DNA of 64,000 nt from Marinigracilibium pacificum (GTDB lineage: Bacteria; Bacteroidota; Bacteroidia; Cytophagales; Cyclobacteriaceae): contig NZ_JABBNU010000010.1 of assembly GCF_012926615.1 (NCBI RefSeq), forward strand, positions 1-64,000, given 5' to 3'. The notes under the pieces were generated by a model, which was not told the origin of the DNA, searched no databases, and saw only the letters and a program-made list of their open reading frames with translations. Position numbers and translations under genes: made by a program. The first letter of the stretch is position 1. Each line of letters opens with the position of its first letter. Of this stretch, positions 17,701 through 26,690 are shown piece after piece.

Positions 17701-18805
17701 TAATTTTATTTGATACACTTAATGGTCGATTAAGAATTTGATCATCTACTTTTACTTCAATGTATTGATTCCCTTGTTTTAAATAATAAGGGTATTTTTC
17801 ATAAAATTGATATTTACCCAGTACCAACACTGCATTTTCCGGAATTGGATCATCGACATTATTAATCATGAACCTGTTCTGCTCAAAAAGCCACTCCAGA
17901 TCAAGCGAAAAGAAATAGGCTACGTCCTCTAAGGTAGACCCTTCATTTGCTAATAGAAAAAAAGAATCTTCAACCTTCAATAATGAGCCGCAAGACAAAG
18001 CAAAATAAAGATGATCAGATTCACTACCGGGTAACATAATATTACCATTCATAATCTCATTTAATCCATTTTCACCACCGGGGGTTGCAGATGAAATCTC
18101 AGAATTACGAATGTTATCCAGATACTTTCTTTGTCGGGATAGTTTTTCTGATGCCTCTGCTTCTTTATCATCTGAAATAACTTTTTCAGATTCAGCAAAT
18201 GAACGTCTAACGTTATCAAAAAATAGTATTTCATGAAGTAATTGGAAGGAAAAATAATGTGTTGATTTAGTTTCCATTCCGGGGTTGCGCTTAGTTCTTT
18301 TATACTCCGAAAAATTAGTTTCCCGTAATATGTTATATAAGAACATCAAGGTTCGGTGTTCGCATTTTAATAGTTCATCAACTTTAAGTTGACTGATAAT
18401 CTCATTAGCTAATAAGGCCCGGATGTTTATATTACTTTCCTCAAAATATTTAACCCAGCGATCTTCGGCTAATAACTCAAAAACTCTTCTTAACAACTCA
18501 TAGTCTTGTGGAATCTGAATGTTTAAAGCAACAGCAAGTCTATTATAGTCACTTCCATACATTTTTATCAGCTTTTCAGCCTTGGCAGTGACAGGGTCTT
18601 CTGTTTCATTTTGGGTTTCCCCTGAAAGACTATCAAGAATTTTATAAGGATCTTTTTCTATATGCCCACCTTCAAAAGGAATATTGTTAACGTTTACTTC
18701 TCCATTTTCATTAAAATATGGATAATCACTCCAGTCATCTTCCTCAAAATTATAATTATTGGAAATCTCAGGTGACTTTTTAGGTTTCCTGGTAAATTCA
18801 CTCAT
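14774..18805 (-). CDS. Giant LysM-containing protein of unknown function
   Basis: A 1343-residue protein without signal peptide or clear membrane span. The first 120 residues are acidic. Residues 276-335 resemble a LysM module (GSTLEDVAYFFSLDLEWL then IPENAVLVLG), a domain that usually binds peptidoglycan. Residues about 660-900 are rich in beta-strands, including SLSLKGNVGVEGVGEIS. The C-terminal 250 residues are helical and charged. Cytoplasmic synthesis plus a LysM-like module is seen in some proteins delivered by contractile injection systems, but no such system is encoded here. I do not recognise the family. It overlaps the LRR lipoprotein gene and probably shares its transcript. Confidence 0.75.
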   Translation of the reverse strand: MSEFTRKPKKSPEISNNYNFEEDDWSDYPYFNENGEVNVNNIPFEGGHIEKDPYKILDSLSGETQNETEDPVTAKAEKLIKMYGSDYNRLAVALNIQIPQDYELLRRVFELLAEDRWVKYFEESNINIRALLANEIISQLKVDELLKCEHRTLMFLYNILRETNFSEYKRTKRNPGMETKSTHYFSFQLLHEILFFDNVRRSFAESEKVISDDKEAEASEKLSRQRKYLDNIRNSEISSATPGGENGLNEIMNGNIMLPGSESDHLYFALSCGSLLKVEDSFFLLANEGSTLEDVAYFFSLDLEWLFEQNRFMINNVDDPIPENAVLVLGKYQFYEKYPYYLKQGNQYIEVKVDDQILNRPLSVSNKIILNQLLNTNWKDSSDLENILQFLENEIKGNPYALIPIKKKYFEEKGITIEDELYNIEEEYFNWNVSTILKLRKLIILNVSDESYEQEIVNQQQQLLQEGENAEVTTIHANLWNDLTISELSTRAKEALNAKTVDKRTFFQALFNLNGNADNIKLFLNEYPEIVNDLKRVLLQYNNLHYSDYQSALKYLDFDIYDDELMVKATEIDTLARQDFNEIDYNTIFGEGKLIVRKHKSGGFKDYYYTIPPFAPEQTENDKLTTVTNYLCIGKDELRAANYWNAIDSSGMIHRDDAKYSISEFPKVKVPANALHGKPHIQISDERVSYVGVTDYSKDYASGKDIELEDSDFKPEILESHLRNLFTLGKVNGLTSTSQTLKIKLKGSLYLVVYLGVSAEEEFKSSMTEGGMISASLDLSLKGNVGVEGVGEISTTFKNESFSTPLYEGVDFFLVNVIHQITNFLLDNGEYIPEFQTYWDKGKNRDLLAAGYYKPESIGSASAKARISDKESNHSGTFSADASQSNYKHYSGKRVFDDRSDPEKVREVSSDFMKEQGGKNYVVQLSANDLVTIQFLRTGSSKNIDLLGNYINVVFNINVSNFTSLLKSMMEAESFTEGDGLVKRLEKYFRNNTAGELVEDLKRSVTEYAEAFVSTMRSPDKMTIENIAGYDVEIQEGIVNRALRKFNKNFKNTEMKLPENPKDPKNDLTEQKLEFEGDANVKFDMLYDLSERTFSRTRIFSGAKLKVNYSSQIGIVAVSAKLETEVDGAIEGLVYERPGTNTLKYISMQYNKFMNEADVGHEKLLRDSMYSEAQKARLESGDPDKEKEIIEKYWKEYEHRRNSKNDKYYSNDKWEKYKSNYNDEVKELFANFLKPIVETVQKKVKNHNIQFADPLVYWTEINDLMTIDAGEADRFTGYDNAYEFLTKEFKINDRVLSGQNSSGLSKDMASGERLNLFDSLILFNLYKKHQKHEWDYYHYENEK

Positions 18806-19021
18806 ATGTTGATAAAAAAATAGTTGAAAGAGGCTGTCAATTTATAACAGAAAACTTTTCAATCAAAAAGTGTCGGAAATAAAATCATTAATTTTTTAAT
18901 AAGTTTTTCAAGTCCTGATCGAAAACCATTTCTCAACCTTAGAATTTTCCACAATTAATAGTATATTTCTTCCGTGATTTTTTCAACTATCATATAATAT
19001 TGGCTAAAATAAGAGTGTTAA

Positions 19022-22000
19022 GTGTCAAATTTTTCATTTTTAGAAAACGAGTTTCCGATCCTTTATAATAATGCACTGGCTGCAGAATATAATCTCTATG
19101 AAGATCCTGTAACGGCATTGTTTAAATTAAGGCAGTTTGGAGAGCGATTAACCCAGATTATTTACGAAGAGCATCAAATTGAATTCCCTTCAAATACGCA
19201 GTTTTTACATCTTTTGAAAGGATTACAATATGAAGGTGTTTTACCTGATGCTATCAAAGACCTTTTGCATAATATTCGCATGAAAGGTAATGATGCAGTT
19301 CATAATCAGAAAGGTACAACAGACGACGCAAAAGGTGTGTTATACTCTGCCTTCAAAATAGCTAAGTGGTTTTTCGAAACCTATGGCCAATCGGTTGGCA
19401 ACATAGCTGAATACCGGTTTTCACCGCCTAAAAATCTGGATGCACGGCATGCCCTGAACGAACTGGAAAAGGAACATGAAGAGCTTAAAAAGAAATTTGA
19501 ACAGGCGCTCAAGGAAAGAACTGTCACCGGATTAAACCCGGAAGAAAAGGTTGCCATCCAGCAAAGATCAGAAAAGGCATTAAAGAAATTAGAACTCAAC
19601 GAAGCCGAAACCAGGCAGCTCATAGATAATCAATTACGACAGGTAGGCTGGGAGGCTAACACAGAAGAAATAAACTTTAAATCTCACAAGTCGCTACCTG
19701 AAAAAGGAAAAAACAAAGCGATAGCCGAATGGCCTTGTAACGGTAAGTGGGCTGATTATGCACTGTTTATTGGTACTGAGCTTTATGCCATTATCGAAGC
19801 TAAAAAGTATGCCGAAGATATTTCTACTAACCTTGACCAGCCAAAAATCTATGCGGAAAGGGTTGAGGCTGTTAATGAGGCTGAGTTACTAGGCGAATGG
19901 TCAAAATATAAGGTTCCATTTTTGTTTTCTACCAATGGCAGACCTTACCTGGAACAAATTAAAACCAAGAGCGGAGTCTGGTTTCTTGATGTCAGGGAAG
20001 CGTATAATAATTCCAGGGCTTTACAAGGCTGGTATAGCCCGGAAGGATTAAAGAATCTGTTTGGAAGAAATATCCAGTCAGCAGAGGAGAAGCTTAAGAA
20101 TGAATCTGCCATATTTTTGCAAAACGAACTGGGTCTGAGAAATTACCAGATAAAAGCTATCAAAGCGGTAGAAAAACATCTTCTCGAAAACCCTGAGGTG
20201 AACAGAAGTCTGATCACCATGGCCACCGGTACAGGCAAGACCCGGACAATTATCGGGTTATGTTACCGACTGATTCAATCAAATCGCTTTAAACGAATTT
20301 TATTTTTGGTCGATCGTACCTTGCTTGCCAAACAGGCAATTGATGCCTTTTCAGATAATAAAATCGTCGGACTTAATACCTTCTCTGAAATATATGATGT
20401 GAAGGGACTGAAAGATTTGGTTCCGGATGCGGATACCCGTTTACACTTCGCAACGGTACAGGGCATGGTTAAGAGATTATTCTATAGTGAAGATGATAAC
20501 ATACCGGCGGTAGATCAATATGACTGTATTATCATTGATGAGGCTCACCGTGGCTATCTCCTTGATAAGGAGCTGGATGAAGATGAACTGGACTTCAAAA
20601 ACCAAATGGATTACGTCAGTAAGTACCGAATGGTATTGGATTACTTTGATGCCTATGCAATCGGACTAACCGCTACTCCAGCTTTACACACAAAAGAAAT
20701 TTTTGGATTGCCAGTATTTACTTATTCATACCGGGAAGCAGTAATTGATGGCTATTTAATAGATCATGATCCTCCATATAGTATTAAAACCAAGTTAGGT
20801 GAAGAAGGAATCGTCTGGCAGAAAGGTGAAAAACCCAAAGCCTTGGACAGAGAAGGCAATGAAATTGTTGAGCTTTCAGAATTAGAAGATGAGCTTAAGA
20901 TTGAAATAGCAGGGTTTAACAGACAAGTGATTACTGATTCGTTCAACAGGACAGTGATAAAGCAGCTCGTACAGGAACTGGATCCGGACGGAGAAGAAAA
21001 AACCCTTGTTTTTGCCGCTACTGACGAACATGCCGACCGGGTAGTTCAGCTTTTTAAAGAAGAGTTTGAAGAAATCGGCATTCCGATCAGTGATGACATG
21101 ATCCAGAAGATCACTGGAAAATCATATGATCCACAGGAACAATTAAAGCGATTCAAAAATGAGAAGTATCCGAATATCGTTGTTACTGTTGATTTACTGA
21201 CTACGGGAATTGATGTTCCGGCAATTTGTAACCTGGTTTTTCTAAGGAGAATAAAATCAAGGATTCTCTTTGAACAGATGCTTGGAAGAGCCACCCGACG
21301 ATGTGATGAAATCGGCAAAGAGGTATTCCATATTTACGATGCAGTTAAAATTTATGACACGCTCGAAGATTATACCCAAATGAAACCGGTGGTGGTTAAT
21401 CCTTCTGCTAACTTTCAGCAGCTTGTTGAAGAATTAGAGCAAATTGATTCCGAAAAACGAACTCAACAACAGATCAACCAGATCATTGCTAAAATACAGA
21501 GAAAGAAATCATTTTTATCTGAAAAAGACTTCGTGCAGTTCAGATACAATTCAGGTGACCTGGATCCGGATGAATTAATTGAACAACTCAAACAAAATTC
21601 TCCTCAGGAAGCTACTGAGCAAATTAAACGCTGCACGAAGCTTTGGCAGTTTCTTGACGAATACAAGCCACTTCCAAGAAAGCAATTGGTTTCTGATCAT
21701 GATGATGAACTCCACGCAATTGAAAGGGGTTATGGTAAGGCAAAAAAACCGGAAGATTACCTCGAAAGCTTTTCGAAATTCATAAAAGAGAATCAAAATA
21801 AAATTCAGGCACTAAACATTATTTGTTCCAAACCCGCACAACTTGACCGTAAATCACTGAAAGAATTGCTTTTAGAGTTAGACCAGCAGGGCTACAACGA
21901 AAGTTCGCTAAAAGTAGCCTGGAAAGAAGCCAAAAATGAAGACATTGCAGCCGATATCATTGCGTATATTCGCACCCTGGCGCTGGGCACTTCCTTACGA

Positions 22001-22252
22001 TCGAAGGAAGAACGAGTGAAACAGGCAGTAGATAAGATCAGACAGATGAAAGACTGGAACAAGGTACAGCAGCAATGGCTCGACAGGTTTGAAAATCAGC
22101 TGATCGCCGAATCGGTACTTCAGGTGCCGGATTTAGATCGTGGACTCTTTAAAGAAAAAGGAGGTTTTAAGCGACTAAACAAGATTTTTGGTGAAGAGCT
22201 GGAAGACATTATTAGAAAAATTAATCAAAATTTATATACCGATATAGCATAA
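19022..22252 (+). CDS. hsdR: Type I restriction enzyme, R subunit
   Basis: The translocase and nuclease subunit of a type I restriction-modification system. Residues 1-130 match the N-terminal helical region of this family (DUF4145-like), residues about 240-270 hold a PD-(D/E)XK nuclease (WADYALFIG then AIIEAKKYAED), and from residue 395 there is a superfamily 2 helicase with Walker A (MATGTGKTRT), Walker B (IIDEAH, about 504-509) and motif VI (FEQMLGRATRR). The start is GTG at 19022 (MSNFSFLENEF), which fits the family. The end is one base from hsdM. Together with HsdM and HsdS it cuts unmodified foreign DNA. Confidence 0.92.
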   Translation: MSNFSFLENEFPILYNNALAAEYNLYEDPVTALFKLRQFGERLTQIIYEEHQIEFPSNTQFLHLLKGLQYEGVLPDAIKDLLHNIRMKGNDAVHNQKGTTDDAKGVLYSAFKIAKWFFETYGQSVGNIAEYRFSPPKNLDARHALNELEKEHEELKKKFEQALKERTVTGLNPEEKVAIQQRSEKALKKLELNEAETRQLIDNQLRQVGWEANTEEINFKSHKSLPEKGKNKAIAEWPCNGKWADYALFIGTELYAIIEAKKYAEDISTNLDQPKIYAERVEAVNEAELLGEWSKYKVPFLFSTNGRPYLEQIKTKSGVWFLDVREAYNNSRALQGWYSPEGLKNLFGRNIQSAEEKLKNESAIFLQNELGLRNYQIKAIKAVEKHLLENPEVNRSLITMATGTGKTRTIIGLCYRLIQSNRFKRILFLVDRTLLAKQAIDAFSDNKIVGLNTFSEIYDVKGLKDLVPDADTRLHFATVQGMVKRLFYSEDDNIPAVDQYDCIIIDEAHRGYLLDKELDEDELDFKNQMDYVSKYRMVLDYFDAYAIGLTATPALHTKEIFGLPVFTYSYREAVIDGYLIDHDPPYSIKTKLGEEGIVWQKGEKPKALDREGNEIVELSELEDELKIEIAGFNRQVITDSFNRTVIKQLVQELDPDGEEKTLVFAATDEHADRVVQLFKEEFEEIGIPISDDMIQKITGKSYDPQEQLKRFKNEKYPNIVVTVDLLTTGIDVPAICNLVFLRRIKSRILFEQMLGRATRRCDEIGKEVFHIYDAVKIYDTLEDYTQMKPVVVNPSANFQQLVEELEQIDSEKRTQQQINQIIAKIQRKKSFLSEKDFVQFRYNSGDLDPDELIEQLKQNSPQEATEQIKRCTKLWQFLDEYKPLPRKQLVSDHDDELHAIERGYGKAKKPEDYLESFSKFIKENQNKIQALNIICSKPAQLDRKSLKELLLELDQQGYNESSLKVAWKEAKNEDIAADIIAYIRTLALGTSLRSKEERVKQAVDKIRQMKDWNKVQQQWLDRFENQLIAESVLQVPDLDRGLFKEKGGFKRLNKIFGEELEDIIRKINQNLYTDIA

Positions 22253-22253
22253 G

Positions 22254-23714
22254 ATGAGTGCAGAAGAAATAGCGAATAAATTATGGAGCTTGTGTAACGT
22301 ATTGCGTGATGATGGTGTGACCTATCACCAGTACTTAAATGAATTGACCTATTTACTCTTTTTACGCCTTTCTGAGGTGAAAGAGTTCGATAGCGAAATA
22401 CCTGAGGAATACCAGTGGAGTACCCTGAAAAATATTGATGACAATGTGGTGCTGTTTGATACCTACAGAGACCTGCTGGCGAATATTGCCACTAAGGCAG
22501 AAAACCCGACGATCAAGGAAATATATACCAACGCCTCGACAACACTGAGAAAACCGGTAAACCTGAAAACACTGATTACCAGTATTGATAACATTGACTG
22601 GTATGATGAGGCTGAACAAGATAAGATCGCCACGATCTATGAAGAACTGCTTGAAAAGAATGCCGGAGAAAAGAAAAGTGGTGCCGGTCAGTACTTTACC
22701 CCACGACCGTTGATTAATATCATGGTCGATCTGTTAGTGCCAAAAGTAGGAGAGCGTTGGAACGACCCCGCAGCGGGAACATTCGGATTCATGATCTCCG
22801 CTGATGAGTATTTGCGAAACAAGACCGACGATTATTTTACGCTCGATGAAAAGCAGCAAAAGTTCCAGAAATATGAAGCTTTTAGTGGGTGCGAACTTGT
22901 ACAGGATGCGCACAGACTAGCCTTGATGAATGCCAAGCTCCACGGACTGGAAAGCCATATTTATATGGGTGACACCTTGTCTGAGCAGGGCAAGAGCTTC
23001 AAAAACTTTGATGGCGTGCTGGCTAATCCGCCATTTGGCACCAAAAAAGGAGGGGAACGACCAAGCCGCGATGATTTTACCTTTCCGACCTCAAACAAAC
23101 AGCTAAACTTTTTACAGCACATTTACCGCTCACTACACAAGCGGGGTGGTGCCAGGGCAGCAGTAGTATTGCCCGACAACGTATTGTTTGAAGATGGTGA
23201 CGGACAGCGTATCCGGCAAGACTTAATGGATAAATGCGACCTGCATACCATTTTAAGACTACCTACCGGAATATTCTATGCGGCAGGCGTAAAGACCAAT
23301 GTGCTGTTTTTTGAAAGGGGCACTACCGAAAAAGACAATACCAAACGCGTTTGGTTTTACGACATGCGAACCGATGTGCCAAGCTGGGGAAAACGGACAC
23401 CATTTACCAGAGCGGCATTTGAGTACTTTGTCGAAATGTACACCGGAGGCATAAAGCTTGAAGATGTCAAAGAAAAATACGATGGTACAATAGATGATGA
23501 AAAGCGGAAAAAAGTAGCCAATAATCGCTGGCAGATGTTTACCAGGGAAGAGATTGCTGCCAAAAACGATTCGCTTGATCTGGGATTGATCGAAGACGAA
23601 AGCGTGAGCAAGAATGCCGACTTGGGCGATCCGATAGACATCGCTAAAGAAGCCGCAGCAGAGCTGGACAGCATTAAAAAAGAATTGGACGAAATAGTAA
23701 AATTGTTGGGGTGA
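22254..23714 (+). CDS. hsdM: Type I DNA methyltransferase, M subunit
   Basis: The N6-adenine methyltransferase subunit. GAGQYFTPRPLI (about 143-154) and the SAM-binding DPAAGTFGFM follow an N-terminal helical domain, and NPPFG (about 258) is the catalytic motif IV for amino-methylation. Length 486 fits the family. It starts one base after the hsdR stop and its end overlaps the start region of hsdS, so the three are one operon. It methylates the sequence set by HsdS, protecting self DNA. Its GC content looks higher than that of the genes that follow. Confidence 0.93.
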   Translation: MSAEEIANKLWSLCNVLRDDGVTYHQYLNELTYLLFLRLSEVKEFDSEIPEEYQWSTLKNIDDNVVLFDTYRDLLANIATKAENPTIKEIYTNASTTLRKPVNLKTLITSIDNIDWYDEAEQDKIATIYEELLEKNAGEKKSGAGQYFTPRPLINIMVDLLVPKVGERWNDPAAGTFGFMISADEYLRNKTDDYFTLDEKQQKFQKYEAFSGCELVQDAHRLALMNAKLHGLESHIYMGDTLSEQGKSFKNFDGVLANPPFGTKKGGERPSRDDFTFPTSNKQLNFLQHIYRSLHKRGGARAAVVLPDNVLFEDGDGQRIRQDLMDKCDLHTILRLPTGIFYAAGVKTNVLFFERGTTEKDNTKRVWFYDMRTDVPSWGKRTPFTRAAFEYFVEMYTGGIKLEDVKEKYDGTIDDEKRKKVANNRWQMFTREEIAAKNDSLDLGLIEDESVSKNADLGDPIDIAKEAAAELDSIKKELDEIVKLLG

Positions 23715-23716
23715 TT

Positions 23717-24958
23717 ATGAATGGCATACCTAAAAATTGGATTGAGACATCATTTACAGATATACTAAATATTAAAGGTGGTACTCAACCTCCCAAATCT
23801 AAATTTATCAGTGAACCTAAACATGGTTACGTCAGGTTATTACAAATAAGGGATTTCGGAGATAAACCAGTACCTACCTATGTGCCAGAGGAAAACAAAC
23901 TTCAAAAATGCACCTCTAATGATATTCTTATAGCAAGATATGGGGCTTCAATTGGAAGGATCTTAACTGGTATGGAGGGAGCATATAATGTTGCTATGGC
24001 AAAGGTATTAATTCCTGATCTAATAGATCATAGATTTATTTATTGGTTATTAAAATCAAATATATTTCAAAGCCCCATACTTTCACTTCAAAGAACAGCT
24101 CAGAGTGGATTTAATAAAAATGATTTAGAATTTATTAACCTCCCAATCCCCCCACTAGCCGAGCAAAGGCGTATTGTCGCCAAATTAGATGCATTATTTG
24201 GGCATTTAGACAATCTAAAGGCGAAGTTGAACCGGATTCCCGAGCTCCTTAAAAACTTCCGCCAGTCAGTCCTCACCCAGGCGGTTACTGGTAAGCTTAC
24301 AGAGGAGTGGAGAGTGGCTGAAAATATCAAAGTGGGGAAATTTACGATATTAAAGGAATTAGGGGAAGTGTTAGCAGGTCAATCCCCTAAAGTCTCTGAA
24401 GTGAATACAGAAGGTAGAGGTGAAAAATATATTACTGGACCTGAACAATGGGATGGAAAGAAATTTCACAAACCAAAATGGACTGAATTCCCTAAGCGAA
24501 TTGCTCCAAGTAATTCTATTTTTATAACAGTAAAAGGTGCCGGAGTGGGAAAAACTTTTCTAGGCACAAAGGCTGCTATTGGGAGAGACATTTACGCTTT
24601 CGTACCCGAAGATCATATAAATCATAAATTTGTTTTTTATGCAATAAAAGCGACTACTGCTGAAATTATCACTAATGCAAAAGGACTTATCCCAGGCTTA
24701 TCGAAATCTCACCTTCAAGATCATAAAATTTATTATCCAGGTAAATTCGAGCAAGATGAAATTGTTTGTAGAATAGATAAATTATTCTCAGTTGCTGATT
24801 CAATCGAAACCCAATACAACTCCCTAAAAGACAAGATAGACAATCTTCCTCAGGCAATTCTACAAAAAGCCTTTAAAGGAGAGCTCGTTCCGCAAGATCC
24901 CAATGATGAACCGGCAAGCGTGCTTTTAGAGCGAATAAAAGGGGAGAAGGGGGAGTGA
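23717..24958 (+). CDS. hsdS: Type I specificity subunit
   Basis: The subunit that reads the target DNA. Two target-recognition domains (about residues 1-150 and 205-350) are each followed by a conserved helical spacer: PPLAEQRRIVAKLDALFGHL and, near the C-terminus, EQDEIVCRIDKLFSVADSI then QAFKGELVPQ-like sequence (KAFKGELVPQDPNDEP). Each domain sets half of a split target. The start is the ATG at 23717 (MNGIPKNW); a GTG at 23711 overlapping the hsdM stop is an alternative. The recognised sequence cannot be predicted here. The domains are AT-rich, unlike hsdM, as is usual for frequently exchanged specificity genes. Confidence 0.9.
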   Translation: MNGIPKNWIETSFTDILNIKGGTQPPKSKFISEPKHGYVRLLQIRDFGDKPVPTYVPEENKLQKCTSNDILIARYGASIGRILTGMEGAYNVAMAKVLIPDLIDHRFIYWLLKSNIFQSPILSLQRTAQSGFNKNDLEFINLPIPPLAEQRRIVAKLDALFGHLDNLKAKLNRIPELLKNFRQSVLTQAVTGKLTEEWRVAENIKVGKFTILKELGEVLAGQSPKVSEVNTEGRGEKYITGPEQWDGKKFHKPKWTEFPKRIAPSNSIFITVKGAGVGKTFLGTKAAIGRDIYAFVPEDHINHKFVFYAIKATTAEIITNAKGLIPGLSKSHLQDHKIYYPGKFEQDEIVCRIDKLFSVADSIETQYNSLKDKIDNLPQAILQKAFKGELVPQDPNDEPASVLLERIKGEKGE

Positions 24959-25001
24959 TATTTATTTTTTAATACAAGGAATTATCAACTAAAATAATAT
25001 T

Positions 25002-26690
25002 ATGCAGAAAATCCATAAAGATATTTTAAATTATCTTTTAAAAAAAAGAGAAGATGATTCAGACTTATTTTTCACACTCAGGTCAACTAACAGGAATAAG
25101 AAATTAGACAAAGGATTCTGGTTTCATGGTAATGAGGAATATTTAGCTATTTCTTTTTGGGATGGAATGGATTGGAATAATCGAACTCCTAATATTTACT
25201 TAAAAATACTAAATGATGGAAGGTCATTTTTGGAATTTGCAGCAAAAGATTCTGAGAATAAATGGTTTTTCTTTTCAGAAATAATACCTAAATATATTAA
25301 TGAATTAGAAAGTTTCGGAAAGAAAAGATTAAAAAAGGACTATTCAGAATTCAAAAACAATTATCTAAAGTCTTTGGATTATTTTTTAAAAAATGATAAA
25401 AAATTAATTGATGAGGCATTATTGAATATGCCTAAAAAATTAAGAGATGAAATGTTTTCCACAAAAAGAAACACTCTTGGTTTTCTAAATAAAAACGAGT
25501 TTAATACTAAGCTTAATAACACACTTAGTTATATTTCCAATAAACCAAAAGAAAATAAAGGCTTACCTTTTTATATAAAAAGCCTGAAAATAAAGAACTA
25601 TCCTCCGATAATCAAAACTGAAATTAATAATCTAAGCGAGAAGAATCAATGGATATTTTTAACTGGAATGAACGGTACAGGTAAAAGTTCCATTTTAAAA
25701 GCTTTAACAATTGCTATTATAAATAATTCAGATAATGGGAAAATATTACTGAAAGATGAAGATTTTGAAATCCAGCTACAAGTAAGTAATAATAGTAAAA
25801 CAGAAAAAACCATAATAAATAAAAATAAGGGTTATAACCCTACCATTATTTCACCTGGTTTTGCTGCATATGGTGCGTCTCGCCAAATGATGATTGAAGA
25901 TATTAATGATAAAAAATCTAGTATAGCATATAGTATTTTTAACAATGATGGGAAATTACTCAATTTAGATTTTCAAATCGCTGATCATATTAGAAAACAA
26001 AACCCACTAGCCGAAGAGCGCATATCACAAATTAGTTTATTATTAGCTGATATAATCCCCTCCTTAGTAAAAATCGAGATGCCAGAAAACACGATAGAAG
26101 GTCTACACCATGAAACTTACTATATTGAAGAGGATGAAAATGAAAACGAACTGCCTGCCGTATTCTTTCATGAGTTGGCTTCTGGGTTAAAAAGTTTAAT
26201 TGCAATGATAGGAGACATGTGTTCTAGGTTATATGCTCAGCAACCAGAAATAAGTGACCCAGCTGAGTTAAAAGGTATAGTAATAATTGATGAAATTGAT
26301 ATTCATTTACATCCTGTCCTTCAAAAAGAATTAGTAGAAATACTTACTGATACTTTCCCCTTGGTACAATTTATTGCTTCAACTCATAGTCCTATACCAT
26401 TTCTAGGGGCCCCAGAAAATTCTGTAATTTATAATATAACAAGATCAGCTGAAAATGGAACAGAAGCTAAAAGAATCAAAAATGTAAATATTAAAAATTT
26501 GCTCCCTAATACACTTCTAACTTCTCCAATATTTGGAATGGACAGTTTAACTCCAAATTCTAATAAAAATAAAAACGATTTAAATGTTGATGACCATTTT
26601 AATGACACAAAGCTTTTTGAACTTGTGGATAAAAAAATTGATGAATTATTTGAAAGAGGGAAATCAAAAAATTCAAAATATTTCCAATGA
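25002..26690 (+). CDS. ptuA: Septu-like ATPase (PtuA-like)
   Basis: An AAA/ABC-type ATPase of 562 residues. Walker A is GMNGTGKSS (about 223-231), the signature lies near FHELASGLKSL (about 388-398), Walker B is GIVIIDEIDIHLHP (about 425-438), and a histidine switch (STHSP) follows. It overlaps the HNH gene by four bases (ATGA), the arrangement of the Septu anti-phage system, where PtuA senses infection and controls the nuclease PtuB. The first 190 residues (starting MQKIHKDILNYLLKKRED) are an extension I do not recognise. It sits 43 bases behind hsdS and is markedly more AT-rich, suggesting separate acquisition. Confidence 0.75.
   Translation: MQKIHKDILNYLLKKREDDSDLFFTLRSTNRNKKLDKGFWFHGNEEYLAISFWDGMDWNNRTPNIYLKILNDGRSFLEFAAKDSENKWFFFSEIIPKYINELESFGKKRLKKDYSEFKNNYLKSLDYFLKNDKKLIDEALLNMPKKLRDEMFSTKRNTLGFLNKNEFNTKLNNTLSYISNKPKENKGLPFYIKSLKIKNYPPIIKTEINNLSEKNQWIFLTGMNGTGKSSILKALTIAIINNSDNGKILLKDEDFEIQLQVSNNSKTEKTIINKNKGYNPTIISPGFAAYGASRQMMIEDINDKKSSIAYSIFNNDGKLLNLDFQIADHIRKQNPLAEERISQISLLLADIIPSLVKIEMPENTIEGLHHETYYIEEDENENELPAVFFHELASGLKSLIAMIGDMCSRLYAQQPEISDPAELKGIVIIDEIDIHLHPVLQKELVEILTDTFPLVQFIASTHSPIPFLGAPENSVIYNITRSAENGTEAKRIKNVNIKNLLPNTLLTSPIFGMDSLTPNSNKNKNDLNVDDHFNDTKLFELVDKKIDELFERGKSKNSKYFQ

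Noticed and set aside
22236-22252. Partial likeness of the hsdR 3' end (TATACCGATATAGCA) to the mnmE end as an att repeat
   Set aside because: Only a weak match, and it lies in coding sequence of hsdR; not convincing as an attachment site.
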